NCBI GenBank assembly: GCA_025964695.1
Contig: JAOPYK010000197.1
Location: forward strand, 1 to 38,675
DNA length: 38,675 nt
Direction of reading: 5' to 3'
DNA from: Streptosporangiaceae bacterium
GTDB lineage: Bacteria > Actinomycetota > Actinomycetes > Streptosporangiales > Streptosporangiaceae
Shown piece by piece: positions 1 through 9,178 of the stretch. Position 1 is the stretch's first letter. Each line of letters opens with the position of its first letter. The notes beneath the pieces are model-generated. The model was given only the letters and a program-made list of their open reading frames with translations. It had not been told where the DNA came from and searched no databases. Position numbers and translations under genes: made by a program.

Positions 1-222
1 CTGGGCGAAACAGACCAGGGCGATGAACGCGAACACCGCCCTCGGCCAGCGGCGGCGCCAGATCAACGGCAGGCAGAGGGCCAGATCGAGCGGCGAGAGG
101 GCGAACAGCCGAGGTTCCAGCCCCGGGTTGTTCAGCGATCCCAGGAACAACAGCGGGCACATGAAGAGCGCGTCCATGAGCCGCTGCCGCCGGCGCGACC
201 ACGCCCACAGTGCCCTGAGCAT
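1..222 (-). CDS. Sensor histidine kinase, N-terminal part (cut by window edge)
   Basis: The minus-strand frame is open from an ATG at 222 to base 1, giving 74 codons, and continues outside the window. The product begins MLRALWAWSRRRQRLMDALF and then reads as alternating hydrophobic stretches, followed by a WRRRWPRAVFAF segment. This arg-rich break between membrane helices is typical of the N-terminal four-helix membrane domain of actinobacterial NarL-type two-component kinases. The HisKA_3 and ATPase domains would lie beyond base 1, so the kinase assignment rests on the membrane domain only. It is divergent from the methyltransferase gene, with about 125 bases between them. An unrelated small membrane protein cannot be excluded. 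Confidence 0.5.
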   Translation of the reverse strand, partial: MLRALWAWSRRRQRLMDALFMCPLLFLGSLNNPGLEPRLFALSPLDLALCLPLIWRRRWPRAVFAFIALVCFAQ

Positions 223-348
223 GCCAACAGAGTATGTTCACCAAGGTCAGTTGACGTCCGCCGTTGGTCTGACCCGGGATACGACCCCAGGATGGCCGCG
301 GGAAAAGGGCCCTCGCGCGGTAACCTCACCTTCGTGGGCAGTGCGAAC

Positions 349-1341
349 ATGGCGACCTGGCGCACGGCCATGGACCATGCCCTGTACGGCGAGGGCGGCT
401 TCTACCGCAGGGAGCGGCCCGCCACGCACTTCCGCACCTCCGTGCACGCCTCCGCCCGTTACGCGGACGCGTTCGCCCGAGTGCTCATCTCCGTGGACGA
501 GGCGCTCGGCAGTCCGCCCCGGCTGGATCTGGTCGACATCGGCGCGGGCTGCGGCAGCCTGCTCGCCAAGATCCGTTCCGCCGTCCCCGCCGAGCTGGCG
601 GTACGGCTCGCGCCGACCGCCGTAGAGGTGTCGGCGCGCCCGGCGGAACTTCCCGCCGAGATCGGCTGGCTCCCAGAACCGCCAGAAGAGATCACTGGTC
701 TGGTCGTGGCCAACGAATGGCTGGACAACGTACCTCTCGACGTGGTCGAGCTGACCCCGTCCGGGCCCCGGCTGGTGCTCGTCGATCCCCGTACCGGCGC
801 GGAGCGTCCCGGCTCGCCGCCCGCTGCGGAGGACGGAGAATGGCTGGACCGCTGGTGGCCGTTGCTGGAGCCGGGTGACCGCGCGGAGGTGGGGAGCACC
901 CGCTGCGCGGCCTGGGCGTCGGTGATCTCCCGGCTGCGGCGGGGCCTCGCGGTGGCCGTCGACTACTCGCACCTGCGGAGCGGGCGCCCGGCCTACGGGA
1001 CCCTGACCGGCTATCGGGACGGGCATGTGGTGCCCGCGATCCCCGACGGGTCCTGTGACGTGACCGCTCATGTGGCGCTGGACGCCTGCGCGTCGTCGGG
1101 GCTGGACGCGGGAGCGACCGCGAGCGTGCTGACCACCCAGCGCGCGGCTCTGCGGGCCCTGGGGCTCACCGGCGTCCGGCCGTCCATCGAACTGGCCGGC
1201 CGTGCCCCCCGCGACTATGTGGCCGCCCTCTGCGCCGCCGGAGAGGAGGCCGAGCTCATCGACCCCGCCGGCCTGGGCGGCTTCGGATGGCTCGTCCAGT
1301 CCGTCGGCCTCCCCATTCCCTCCTCGCTCCTGCCGCCCTGA
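349..1341 (+). CDS. SAM-dependent methyltransferase, MidA/COG1565-like
   Basis: The 330-residue product starts MATWRTAMDHALYGEGGFYR, the usual N-terminus of this family. The glycine-rich SAM-binding motif DIGAGCGSLL lies about 60 residues in, and a VANEWLDNVP segment about 60 residues later matches the acidic post-I region. MidA relatives (NDUFAF7 in mitochondria) methylate an arginine of a complex I subunit, but bacterial substrates are mostly unknown. An in-frame ATG at 292 would add 19 residues; 349 is preferred because it matches family N-termini, although neither start has a strong ribosome-binding site. The gene is monocistronic and converges on the P450 gene. A nuoD-like gene lies 4 kb away, but I see no operon link between them. 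Confidence 0.75.
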   Translation: MATWRTAMDHALYGEGGFYRRERPATHFRTSVHASARYADAFARVLISVDEALGSPPRLDLVDIGAGCGSLLAKIRSAVPAELAVRLAPTAVEVSARPAELPAEIGWLPEPPEEITGLVVANEWLDNVPLDVVELTPSGPRLVLVDPRTGAERPGSPPAAEDGEWLDRWWPLLEPGDRAEVGSTRCAAWASVISRLRRGLAVAVDYSHLRSGRPAYGTLTGYRDGHVVPAIPDGSCDVTAHVALDACASSGLDAGATASVLTTQRAALRALGLTGVRPSIELAGRAPRDYVAALCAAGEEAELIDPAGLGGFGWLVQSVGLPIPSSLLPP

Positions 1342-1425
1342 CCGACCGCCGGCCGTTGCGGATCGGCTAACCCGCTTGACGCGAACCGGAACTGATCATC
1401 AGAATTCACCCCTGTTATGAGGACG

Positions 1426-2634
1426 TCAGGCCGCGACGCGGAGGGACTCCAGGCCGCGCAGCACGAAGCCCGGCTTCCACGCGGGCTCTTCGGCGAGGGC
1501 CAGACCGGGGGCCAGCCTGAGTATGGCGCGCATCGACTCGGCCAGCTCGATCCGGGCCAGCGGGGCGCCCAGGCAGTAGTGAATGCCCAGGCCGAAGCTG
1601 ATGTGCGGGTTGGGGTCACGGGCGAGGTCCAGCCGGTCCGGATCCGCGAAGGCCGCCGGGTCCCGGTTGGCCGAGGCGAACTGCAGCGCCACCTCCGAAC
1701 CGCGCGGGATGCGCACCCCGGCGAGGTCGACGTCCTCCAGGACCCAGCGCTCGAACATCGGCGCCGGGGTGTCGTACCGCAGCAGTTCGTCCACCGCCGT
1801 GGGGACGAGTGCGGGATCCGCGCGCAACCGGGCCAGCTCGGCCGGCTCGCGCAGCAGCGAGCGCCAGCCGTTGCCGGTCGCGTTGACGGTGGCCTCGTGG
1901 CCGGCGTTGAGCAGCAGCACGCAGGTGCCGATCAACTCGTCCTCGGTCAGCCGGTCGCCCTCGTCCATTACCTGGGCCAGCGCGCTGATGAGGTCGTCAC
2001 GTGGGTTCGCGCGCCGTTCCGCGGCCAGCGCGCGCAGATAGTCCGAGAACTCGGTGGCCGCCCGGACGGCGATCTGCTGGGTCCGCGGCGGCGGGTTCAG
2101 CTCGTACATCCCGCAGATGTCCCGCGACCAGGGCCGCAGCAGGCCCCGGTCGCCCTCCGGCACGCCCAGCATCTCCGCGATGACCGTTACCGGAAGGGGC
2201 TCGGCGACCTCGGCCAGCAGGTCCCCGCCGCCCTTGGCGACGAGCGCGCCGATGAGTTCGCCGGCCAGCCGCGCGATCATCGGCCGCAGGCTCTCTACCA
2301 TCCGGGGTGTGAAGGCCTTGGCGACGAGCCGGCGGAGCCGGGTGTGCACGGGCGGCTCGACGTCGAGCATCCCGGCCCTGATCAGGTCCCAGAACGGCCG
2401 CAGGAACTCCGGCTCGGCGAGCTGCCCGAATTCCTCGTGCGAGGCGACGTGCAGGTACGAGCGGCCCAGCCGCCTGTCCCGCAGGAGCGCGTTCACGTCC
2501 GCGTACCGAGTGATCACCCATTGGCCCGTCCGCTCGTGGAAGAACACCGGCCGCTCCTCCCGGAGAATCGCGTAGGCCGGGTAGGGGTCCGCCACGAACT
2601 CGGGTGAAAACGGGTCATAAGCCACATCGATCAT
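1426..2634 (-). CDS. Cytochrome P450 (bacterial class I type)
   Basis: This 402-residue protein carries every P450 landmark. The I-helix oxygen-activation motif is AGHEAT at 244-249, where the usual AG(G/A)(D/E)T(T/S) Thr is Thr249. The ExxR pair is E283/R286, the C-helix is HTRLRR near 97, and the heme-ligand loop is FGLGIHYCLGAPLAR with Cys354. There is no membrane anchor, so it is a soluble monooxygenase needing separate ferredoxin and reductase, neither of which lies nearby. The substrate cannot be read from sequence; relatives include CYP107/CYP105-like hydroxylases. Its start lies 35 bases after the stop of the larger PH-domain gene on the same strand, so it may be the third gene of that transcript. 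No biosynthetic cluster surrounds it. Confidence 0.93.
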   Translation of the reverse strand: MIDVAYDPFSPEFVADPYPAYAILREERPVFFHERTGQWVITRYADVNALLRDRRLGRSYLHVASHEEFGQLAEPEFLRPFWDLIRAGMLDVEPPVHTRLRRLVAKAFTPRMVESLRPMIARLAGELIGALVAKGGGDLLAEVAEPLPVTVIAEMLGVPEGDRGLLRPWSRDICGMYELNPPPRTQQIAVRAATEFSDYLRALAAERRANPRDDLISALAQVMDEGDRLTEDELIGTCVLLLNAGHEATVNATGNGWRSLLREPAELARLRADPALVPTAVDELLRYDTPAPMFERWVLEDVDLAGVRIPRGSEVALQFASANRDPAAFADPDRLDLARDPNPHISFGLGIHYCLGAPLARIELAESMRAILRLAPGLALAEEPAWKPGFVLRGLESLRVAA

Positions 2635-2669
2635 TCCGCCACCCTATTTATTTCCCCGCCCCCGGGGGA

Positions 2670-4268
2670 TCACGCGGGCCGCCGTGGCCAGCGGCCGGAA
2701 CCGGCGCCGGCACGGGCGGCGCGAGCACGGCCGGCGGTGGAGTCCAGGATGGCGCGGGCCTCGGCGAGCTCACGGTCGACGGCGGCGACCTGCACCGGGC
2801 CGGGCGGGGCGTCGACGTGCACGGTGCCCACCCCCAGCAGCCGCTGGACCGGGCCGGCGGTGAGCCGCACACTCTGTGCCCGTGCGTGTGCGATCACGTC
2901 CAGGCTCCGGCAGACGAACCCGCGCCGGGTGACGAACACGACGTCGTCGGTGCCCGCCGCGGCCCTGGAGAACCGCCGGGACGAGGCCCGTAGCAGTGGT
3001 ACGGCCCCGACCCGGGTGCCGGGGAAGACCAGGTCGGTCAGATGGAGGGCGACCTGGCGCGGGGCGACCGGCAGCAGCACCGACGACAGGGCCTGGCGCT
3101 CTCCCGCGTAGCCGGCCACGGTGACCTCCACCCGGGCCCAGCCGAACGGCCGCCACAGCAGCGGTTCCACGATGCGCACAGCCTGCACCCGGCCCGGCGG
3201 CACCGTCTGCATCCGGGTCTCCAGCAGCCCGTACCGCAGCCGGAGGCCGTCCGGCGACGTGGCCGCCGAGAAGCCGGCATACATGATCAACGGTGCCACC
3301 ACGGCCCTCAGCAGGCCGAGCAGGGCCGGGACGGCGGCTCCGAGCACCCCCGGCTCGCCATAGTCGATACCGCCGACGATCAGGGCCAGGAAGAGCAGGC
3401 CTGTGCCGATCACCGGCACCCGGAGGATCTGCGCCACGAGCAGGGAGCCGAACTCCACCCGCCAGAACGGCCGTTCCGGCGCCTCCGGGGTGTGGCCGGG
3501 CAGCCCGGCCGCCCGGGCGAGCAGTTCGGCGCGGAGCTGATGGGCCGCGAACTTGCCCAGATACCGCAGCGCGACCTCGCCCTGGTCGCCGCCGGCCATC
3601 TCCACCCGCACCTCGGCCAGGCCGAAGACCCGGGTGATGAGCGGTCGCACCACGTCGATGGCCTGGATGCGCGACACCGGGACCTGGCGCTTGCGCTTGC
3701 GCACGATCCCCGTCTCAACGATCAGATCGTCCCCGCCGACCCAGAACCGCAGCGCCCACCACACCCACAGGCCGGTCAGCATGGCGACCACCGCCACCGG
3801 GACCGTCACGATCATGAATCGCACGAGCACTGCGGGCGTGAGGTCCAGCGTCACCCCCGTATCGGAAGGGGAGAGCAGCAGAGAGAAGCCGATCAGGACG
3901 AAATAGATGACCAGGATGGTGAACGAGCGCAGCGGGGCGGTGGCCCAGTGCAGCCGGTGCATGCCCTCGCCGAACCGCACCGGGGCGGGTCCGTACCAGG
4001 GCGGCCGGCGGCCGGGCGGGCCGTAGCCCGGCCGCGCGTACCCCGGCGGAGCGTTCCCCGGCGGGCCGTGACCAGGCGGGCCGTACCCCGGCGGAGCGTT
4101 CCCCGACGGGCCGTACCCAGGTGGGCCGTACCCGTGCGGCACGAAGCTCGGCCGTCCCCGACCGGGGACGCCGGGTCCAGGTGCCCCGCCGCCTGGCCCG
4201 CCCTGTGGAGGGCCATCCTGGCGGCCGGGGAGCGGGCGCGGCGGGCTGGGCGGGAAGGGCTCGATCAC
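2670..4268 (-). CDS. PH domain-containing membrane protein (bPH_2, YdbT-like)
   Basis: This 532-residue membrane protein opens with about 95 residues rich in Pro and Gly built from a degenerate five-residue repeat ([15 protein letters not shown]). Hydrophobic helices follow near 114-135 and 150-175. The first bacterial PH (DUF304) unit has the signature [24 protein letters not shown]; two more such units follow near 335-415 and 450-510, separated by further membrane helices. This three-unit layout is that of the YdbT family, whose function is poorly known; in Bacillus relatives a role in bacteriocin tolerance has been described. Its start overlaps the stop of the upstream PH gene by four bases (ATGA), so the two are translationally coupled and probably work as a pair. 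Confidence 0.85.
   Translation of the reverse strand: MIEPFPPSPPRPLPGRQDGPPQGGPGGGAPGPGVPGRGRPSFVPHGYGPPGYGPSGNAPPGYGPPGHGPPGNAPPGYARPGYGPPGRRPPWYGPAPVRFGEGMHRLHWATAPLRSFTILVIYFVLIGFSLLLSPSDTGVTLDLTPAVLVRFMIVTVPVAVVAMLTGLWVWWALRFWVGGDDLIVETGIVRKRKRQVPVSRIQAIDVVRPLITRVFGLAEVRVEMAGGDQGEVALRYLGKFAAHQLRAELLARAAGLPGHTPEAPERPFWRVEFGSLLVAQILRVPVIGTGLLFLALIVGGIDYGEPGVLGAAVPALLGLLRAVVAPLIMYAGFSAATSPDGLRLRYGLLETRMQTVPPGRVQAVRIVEPLLWRPFGWARVEVTVAGYAGERQALSSVLLPVAPRQVALHLTDLVFPGTRVGAVPLLRASSRRFSRAAAGTDDVVFVTRRGFVCRSLDVIAHARAQSVRLTAGPVQRLLGVGTVHVDAPPGPVQVAAVDRELAEARAILDSTAGRARAARAGAGSGRWPRRPA
3975..4150 (-). repeat. Degenerate Pro/Gly-coding repeat in the PH-domain gene
   Basis: On the minus strand this stretch encodes repeated (G-Y/H/N-G/A-P-P) units. 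At DNA level it shows recurring 15-base blocks such as gggccgtacccaggcggg with scattered substitutions. It codes for a low-complexity cytoplasmic N-terminal tail and is likely to vary in length between strains by slippage. Confidence 0.7.
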
Positions 4269-4999
4269 AGTCCGCCGGCCCTGGCTTCACCACGCTGGGC
4301 CAGCCGGTCGCGGAGCCGAGCGGCCTCCACCGCCGGCAAACCGGGGATGCGGGCGTCGGTGGCCGCCGCCGCGGTGTGCAGGCGTACGGTCGCCATGCCC
4401 AGCCACTGCTCCAGCAGGCCCGCGGTCACGTCGACGAACTGCATCCGGCCGTACGGCACGACGACGAGACGCCTGACGAAGACCCCGTGCGTCACCAGCA
4501 GATCGTCCGGGCGTTCGGCGAAGCCCCAGGAGCGGTACGCCAGCTCGGCCACGATCCAGCCGAGCCCGCAGGAGATGACCACCGCCAGCAGCCAGGCGAG
4601 CGCCCCGGCCAGTCCGCCGCTCTGCGCGACGATCAGGGCCCCGGCGAGCGCGACCGGGAGCGCCCACAGGACGGCCGCGATCCGGCGATGCCAGGTGTAG
4701 CGCTTGGAGACGCGGTACCAGTCCGTGCCCTGCGGTGGTGCGAACGCCGCGTCCAGCGGCCCGAACCGGGAGGACGCGGAGACCTGTTCCGGCGGCCGCG
4801 TCGGCGGCCCCGGCGAAGGCTCGGCGGACATCTCGGGGGCCTTCGCGGCGGACATCCCGGCGGACATCCCGGAGGACGGTTCGGGGGTTGGTGCGGGAGT
4901 TGCCGAGGGGGCCACGGAGGACATCTCGGCCGCCGATCCCGCGAGCGGCTCGGGCCGCGCGGACCGATCTTGGGGAGGCTCGTGCCGGCTGGGTTCCAT
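4265..4999 (-). CDS. PH domain-containing membrane protein (single bPH_2 unit)
   Basis: The 244-residue product has a disordered first 90 residues rich in Pro, Ser and Ala with repeated MSA motifs. Two closely spaced membrane helices follow (about 105-125 and 130-150), then one bacterial PH unit ([20 protein letters not shown], then [20 protein letters not shown]). This is the small-partner type of the YdbS/YdbT pair. The start is the ATG at 4997-4999; the longer open frame upstream is antisense to the nuoD-like gene. Its stop overlaps the start of the larger PH gene. The pair is divergent from the nuoD-like gene, with an 84-base gap that must hold both promoters. Confidence 0.85.
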   Translation of the reverse strand: MEPSRHEPPQDRSARPEPLAGSAAEMSSVAPSATPAPTPEPSSGMSAGMSAAKAPEMSAEPSPGPPTRPPEQVSASSRFGPLDAAFAPPQGTDWYRVSKRYTWHRRIAAVLWALPVALAGALIVAQSGGLAGALAWLLAVVISCGLGWIVAELAYRSWGFAERPDDLLVTHGVFVRRLVVVPYGRMQFVDVTAGLLEQWLGMATVRLHTAAAATDARIPGLPAVEAARLRDRLAQRGEARAGGL

Positions 5000-5083
5000 C
5001 GGGGAACAGTCAACCGGAACCGATGGGGTATTGCGACACCCGATCGTGGCACGATGAAGTGTGACCACGCCGAGCGGACGCCC

Positions 5084-6232
5084 ATGACGACGACACGCAC
5101 CGTCGGGATCGGGGCGGGAGCCAAGGAGCTCGCCACCGAGGACATGATCCTCAACATCGGGCCCCAGCATCCGTCGACGCACGGAGTGCTGCGGCTGCGC
5201 CTGGTCCTGGACGGAGAGCGCATCTCCGAGGCCGAGCCGATCATCGGCTACATGCACCGGGGCGCGGAGAAACTGTTCGAGGTCCGCGACTTCCGGCAGA
5301 TCATCATGCTCGCCAACCGGCACGACTGGCTGAGCGCCTTCTCCAACGAGCTGGGCGTGGTTCTCGCGGCTGAGCGGATGCTGGGCATGGAGGTGCCCGA
5401 ACGCGCCGTCTGGGCACGGACGCTGCTGGCCGAGCTCAACCGGGTGCTCAGCCATCTGATGTTCCTGGGCAGCTACCCCCTCGAAGTCGGCGCGATCACA
5501 CCGATCTTCTTCGCCTTCCGGGAACGCGAGGAACTGCAGCAGGTCATGGAGGAGATCTCCGGCGGTCGCATGCACTACATGTTCAACCGGGTGGGCGGGC
5601 TCAAGGAGGACCTGCCCGCCGGCTGGCTCGGCCGCACCCGGAAGACGGTGCATGGCGTACGGGCCCGGATGAGCAACATCGCCGACCTCATCATGGGCAA
5701 CGAGATCTTCAGGGCCCGCACCCGTGGTGTCGGGATGCTCTCCCGCGAGCAGATCCTGCAGTACGGCGTGTCCGGCCCCATCGCACGCGCCTCCGGCGTG
5801 GACTTCGATCTGCGCCGCGACGAGCCGTACCTCGCCTATCAGGAGCTGGACGTCCGGGTCGTCACCCGGACCGAGGGGGACTGCCTGGCCCGGTTCGAGT
5901 GCCTGCTCGACCAGGTGCACGCCTCCCTGGACCTGGCCGACGCCTGCCTGGACCGGCTGGCCGAGCTTCCCCCGGGGCCGATCAACGTACGGCTGCCGAA
6001 GGTGCTGAAGGTGCCCGAGGGCCACACCTATGCTTGGACCGAGAACCCGCTCGGCATCAACGGCTACTACCTGGTCTCCCGCGGGGAGAAGACCCCGTGG
6101 CGGATGAAGCTCCGCTCCGCTTCCTACAACAACGTCCAGGTGCTGTCGGAGCTGCTGCCCGGCGCCCTCATCGCCGACATGATCGCCATTCTCGGCTCGA
6201 TGTTCTTCGTCGTCGGCGACGTGGACAGATGA
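5084..6232 (+). CDS. nuoD: NADH-quinone oxidoreductase subunit D-like protein (NuoD2 type)
   Basis: The 382-residue product aligns along the whole NuoD (49-kDa) family: [15 protein letters not shown] near the N-terminus, [27 protein letters not shown] and a C-terminal GDVDR. NuoD sits at the junction of the peripheral and membrane arms of complex I and forms the quinone pocket. The histidine motif HPSTHG is kept. At the site where canonical subunits have the quinone-binding Tyr in an LDY(L/V)S motif, this one reads [11 protein letters not shown], so Tyr is Trp. No other nuo gene flanks it, which matches the separate nuoD2-like paralogs of actinobacteria rather than the main operon. An ATG 30 bases upstream is possible; 5084 is chosen by family length and the GAGCGG before it. 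Confidence 0.85.
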   Translation: MTTTRTVGIGAGAKELATEDMILNIGPQHPSTHGVLRLRLVLDGERISEAEPIIGYMHRGAEKLFEVRDFRQIIMLANRHDWLSAFSNELGVVLAAERMLGMEVPERAVWARTLLAELNRVLSHLMFLGSYPLEVGAITPIFFAFREREELQQVMEEISGGRMHYMFNRVGGLKEDLPAGWLGRTRKTVHGVRARMSNIADLIMGNEIFRARTRGVGMLSREQILQYGVSGPIARASGVDFDLRRDEPYLAYQELDVRVVTRTEGDCLARFECLLDQVHASLDLADACLDRLAELPPGPINVRLPKVLKVPEGHTYAWTENPLGINGYYLVSRGEKTPWRMKLRSASYNNVQVLSELLPGALIADMIAILGSMFFVVGDVDR

Positions 6233-6290
6233 GGTGAACCACACGGGCGCCCCATGCGTCTCACCTACAGAGACGATCAAGGGAGCGAAC

Positions 6291-6542
6291 GTGACGGCTG
6301 TGAACGACTGGGCGCCCTCCTCCGGTGCGGCCTCGCCGCCCGACACCGGCTCGTACGGTACGTGGGACGCCTCCCAGCCCTGGGGCACCGCACCGAAGCC
6401 CGGCCGGTCGGGTGCACGGCGAGCGGTGATCGGCGTGGTCGCGGCCCTCATGACGCTGGGCGTGATCATGGCCGGGGTCATCGCCTTCGTGCTCTTCGTC
6501 GCCGACCCGGCCGGCGCGGCCGGCGGCTGCGGCGGGGGCTGA
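6291..6542 (+). CDS. Small single-pass membrane protein
   Basis: The 83-residue product starts at a GTG preceded by a good ribosome-binding site (GGGAG six bases upstream). The first 45 residues are hydrophilic and rich in Ser, Pro, Gly and Trp. They are followed by one membrane helix (VIGVVAALMTLGVIMAGVIA) and a short tail ending in GGCGGG. I recognise no family. It follows the nuoD-like stop by 58 bases on the same strand and could share its transcript, which makes a role near that protein possible but unproven. A GTG 57 bases earlier is in frame but lacks a ribosome-binding site. Confidence 0.65.
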   Translation: MTAVNDWAPSSGAASPPDTGSYGTWDASQPWGTAPKPGRSGARRAVIGVVAALMTLGVIMAGVIAFVLFVADPAGAAGGCGGG

Positions 6543-6567
6543 CCCGGCACGGCCATCGCCCGTCCCG

Positions 6568-7575
6568 CTAGGGCCGAAGCAGATAGGGCAGGTTCGCCGT
6601 CAGGAACCGGCGGGGGAATTCGTCGCGCAGCCGCCACAGGCCCGCGTCGATGACGAAATGGGCCATCACCGCGCCCAGGTACGCCCCGTACAGCGCCCGT
6701 TCAAGGGCGACCGGCGAACCATGCAGGTGCGAGGCGTAGCTCAGCGCCATCCCGCCGAGGAGCGCCACGCTCATCATGAGCGCCAGCCCGATCACTCCGG
6801 GGCGCCCCCGCCGCGGCGCCCCGGCGACCAGACCGACGATCAACAGGTACTGGTAGCCGTGCGCCACGACCAGTCCGGCCACGGCGGCGTACGGGGACGT
6901 GAACACGAAGACCGGCGCGAAGAACAGCAGCGAGATCAGATAGATGATCACGAAGCCGGGCGGCCGTTGCTTCCGCTGGACCAGTGCGTACAGTCCGATC
7001 GCGACACCGGCCAGGAACACGGTGCCCGCCACCGGAAAGAGAAAACGCACGTGCGCGTCCAGGGCGACCTGCAGCAGGTCCGGATGGACCACCAGCCCCG
7101 CGATGCCGCCGACCCCGGCGACCACGATGCCCTGACGTTCCAGCCGCCGCAAGGACCCGCTGCCCTGGGCGACCCCGGCCAGCGCCGCCAGCCCCAGGTT
7201 CTGCTTCTGAAAGTGGAAGAACTGCCAGGCGAAGTAGGCGAGCAACGCCCAGGTGATCCCTTCGGCCGGCACCACGGTCGCGGCCAGCGACGTGCCTAGG
7301 ATCAGCGCGATCGGCGCGATCACGTAGCGGCCCTTGTGCGCCCGGGCATGGGCACGGATTTCCGGCAGGACGTAGAACCAGGCCGTGGCGGCGACGTGCA
7401 CCGAAGATCCCAGGAAGAGCAGCAGAGCCAGCGAGCGCCCGGGTGCCGCCGACCCCTCCGGTGCCAGCGCGATGGCCGCGGCGAAGGCGGCGGCCGAAAG
7501 CAGCGCCGTGCCCCCCAGCCAGACCCGCCGCAACACCCGGAACGTCCGTACGGGCGCGTACGCCGACGCCACCAT
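6568..7575 (-). CDS. Polytopic membrane protein with conserved histidines, function unknown
   Basis: The 335-residue product has about nine hydrophobic helices. Histidines recur at helix ends: SVHVAATAWFY, WQFFHFQKQNLG, VVAHGYQYLL and a C-terminal AHFVIDAGLWRLRDEFPRRF. Spaced His/Asp positions within a helical bundle recall metal- or heme-binding membrane enzymes, but I cannot name the family. The start is the ATG at 7573-7575 with AGAGGGGG upstream; the frame remains open further but has no better start. It lies downstream of the DUF3180 gene on the same strand after a 76-base gap, so it may be read at the end of the folate transcript. Confidence 0.7.
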   Translation of the reverse strand: MVASAYAPVRTFRVLRRVWLGGTALLSAAAFAAAIALAPEGSAAPGRSLALLLFLGSSVHVAATAWFYVLPEIRAHARAHKGRYVIAPIALILGTSLAATVVPAEGITWALLAYFAWQFFHFQKQNLGLAALAGVAQGSGSLRRLERQGIVVAGVGGIAGLVVHPDLLQVALDAHVRFLFPVAGTVFLAGVAIGLYALVQRKQRPPGFVIIYLISLLFFAPVFVFTSPYAAVAGLVVAHGYQYLLIVGLVAGAPRRGRPGVIGLALMMSVALLGGMALSYASHLHGSPVALERALYGAYLGAVMAHFVIDAGLWRLRDEFPRRFLTANLPYLLRP

Positions 7576-7651
7576 CTGGCCCCCTCTTTCCGCCCCCGAT
7601 AACCGAGATAGCACGAAGAATGCCATATTCGGCCAGGGGGTAGGCGGCCCT

Positions 7652-8113
7652 TCAAGACGGCCGGTTCTCCTCCTCCTCGGGCCTCTTGGGGACCCGGCAG
7701 GCGTACTCCAGGAAGAGCGCGGCACCCACCAGGACCAGGGCGGCCAGGAAGGTGCCGACGCTCACGAAGAAGTCGCTGCGCGGGGTGGGCTTGTCCAGGG
7801 ACGACCCGAGGTAGCCCACGAAGCCGCCGAACACTCCGACCAGCACCGCCGCGGCATGCGCACTCGCCTTGCCGAGCGCCGCCATCCGCACGACGACCAG
7901 CGGTTCCACCGGTTTGGTGTCGGGTTTGCGCTGAATGCGCGCCCGGACGTTGAACCCGGTGGCGGCCTCACCCAGCGCGAGCAGCAGCAGCGTCGGGACT
8001 GCGGTCCAGGGCATCGGCGGCAATGACACGTACGTGAAACCCAGCACCGCCCACGTGATCGCCCCCACGGCGACCACGAGGACGATCAGGACCACGGGCC
8101 TGGTGGGCTTCAC
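7652..8113 (-). CDS. DUF3180 family membrane protein
   Basis: The 153-residue protein has four hydrophobic segments: two near the start (VVLIVLVVAVGAITWAVLGF, then AVPTLLLLALGEAATG), one in the middle (AAAVLVGVFGGFVGYL) and one near the end (FLAALVLVGAALFLEY). A cytoplasmic loop RARIQRKPDTKPVEPLVVVR lies between them. This layout and its place right after folK are typical of the DUF3180 family of actinobacterial folate clusters. Its molecular role is unknown. The GTG start overlaps the folK stop by four bases (GTGA), so translation is coupled. Confidence 0.85.
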   Translation of the reverse strand: MKPTRPVVLIVLVVAVGAITWAVLGFTYVSLPPMPWTAVPTLLLLALGEAATGFNVRARIQRKPDTKPVEPLVVVRMAALGKASAHAAAVLVGVFGGFVGYLGSSLDKPTPRSDFFVSVGTFLAALVLVGAALFLEYACRVPKRPEEEENRPS

Positions 8114-8673
8114 GCCGGCGGCTGCAATATCAACTCGCCCCTGAGGGTGACGTCGGCGGTGCCGACCGCCGCGACCAGGTCGGCCACGGCCCCGCGCCCG
8201 GGGAGTACCGCGCCGGGGTCGATGTCCGCCCACGGCACCAGCACGAAAGCCCGCTCGTGGGCGTGCGGATGCGGCAGGGTGAGATCGGGATCGTCCGAGA
8301 CGACGTCGCCGAAGGTCACGATGTCGATGTCGAGCGTCCGGGGACCCCAGTGGATCACCCGTTCGCGGCGCATCGCGTCCTCGATGCTGAGCACCCGCTC
8401 CAGCAGGGTCTCCGGGGGGATCCGGGTCTCGGCCATCACCACGACGTTGAGGAAATCGGGCTGCTCGATGCCGCCCCACGGCGCGGTCTCGTAGACGGGC
8501 GACAGGGCGACGAAGGTCAGGCCCGGCGCGTCGAACAGTGCGTCGATGGCCTCCTGCAGGTTGTCCAGGCGGTCACCGAGATTGCTGCCGAGGGATAGCA
8601 CGGTGCGCTGCCGGGACAGCATGTGCCCACCGGTAGGGGTGCGGTCGGGCTGAGGCGGATCAGACGCTGTCAT
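8110..8673 (-). CDS. folK: 2-amino-4-hydroxy-6-hydroxymethyldihydropteridine diphosphokinase
   Basis: FolK transfers pyrophosphate from ATP to 6-hydroxymethyl-dihydropterin, the step between FolB and FolP in folate synthesis. The 187-residue protein shows the family sequence SLGSNLGDR near residue 27, SPVYETAPWGG, and the catalytic segment WGPRTLDIDIV followed by LPHPHAHERAFVLVPW. About 18 extra residues precede the core. The chosen ATG has AGGAG nine bases upstream; an inner Met in MLSRQRTVL would also fit. It lies 121 bases after folB, a longer gap than elsewhere in the cluster, with no clear terminator in it. Confidence 0.95.
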   Translation of the reverse strand: MTASDPPQPDRTPTGGHMLSRQRTVLSLGSNLGDRLDNLQEAIDALFDAPGLTFVALSPVYETAPWGGIEQPDFLNVVVMAETRIPPETLLERVLSIEDAMRRERVIHWGPRTLDIDIVTFGDVVSDDPDLTLPHPHAHERAFVLVPWADIDPGAVLPGRGAVADLVAAVGTADVTLRGELILQPPA

Positions 8674-8794
8674 TGGCGGCTCCTGGCTGTACTGGCCTCG
8701 TGCTGCTTCGCGGTCTACGGTCTGTCCTGCGGGTCTCGTGCCGTCTCGTGGGGGGTCTCGTGGCGGGTCTGCCGCGGTCTCGACGACGGCGGTC

Positions 8795-9178
8795 TCAGGG
8801 ACGTGTGCGGTGGATCGACACGGCGACGTCCGCGAACGGATGGGCGATGGGGGCGCTCGGCTTGTGGACGGTGACCTCCACCTGTTCCACCTTGGGATCA
8901 TCCAGACATACTCCTGCCAATCGCTCGGCGAGCGTCTCCAGGAGCTCCACCGGATCGCCTTCGACCACCCCGACCAGCCGACCGGCAAGTGTCCCATAAT
9001 CGACGGTACGTGATAGATCATCCCCTGCTGCCGCCGGGCCGACATCCAGCCCGAGGACCACATCGACGACGAATTCCTGACCGAGCTCCCGCTCCGCCGG
9101 CAGCACTCCGTGCCGGCCTCTGGCCCGCAGCCCGCGCAGCTCGATCCGGTCGGTTCTCAACGGTCTATACCTCGTCAT
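8795..9178 (-). CDS. folB: Dihydroneopterin aldolase
   Basis: FolB converts 7,8-dihydroneopterin to 6-hydroxymethyl-dihydropterin and glycolaldehyde. The 127-residue length is normal. The family pattern is complete: DRIELRGLRARGRHGVLPAER, DVVLGLD, TVDYGTLAG, ETLAERLA and the C-terminal VTVHKPSAPI with the catalytic Lys. The start overlaps the end of the NTF2-like gene by 14 bases, so the two are likely to be translationally coupled. The product is probably an octameric cytoplasmic enzyme, as in relatives. Confidence 0.95.
   Translation of the reverse strand: MTRYRPLRTDRIELRGLRARGRHGVLPAERELGQEFVVDVVLGLDVGPAAAGDDLSRTVDYGTLAGRLVGVVEGDPVELLETLAERLAGVCLDDPKVEQVEVTVHKPSAPIAHPFADVAVSIHRTRP

Noticed and set aside
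1417-2607. Long plus-strand open frame opposite the P450 gene
   Set aside because: It is antisense to a complete P450 with all motifs; its composition is the usual high-GC shadow.
4265-6637. Extended minus-strand frame starting near 6637 for the small PH protein
   Set aside because: The part beyond 4999 is antisense to the nuoD-like gene; the ATG at 4997-4999 gives a normal product.
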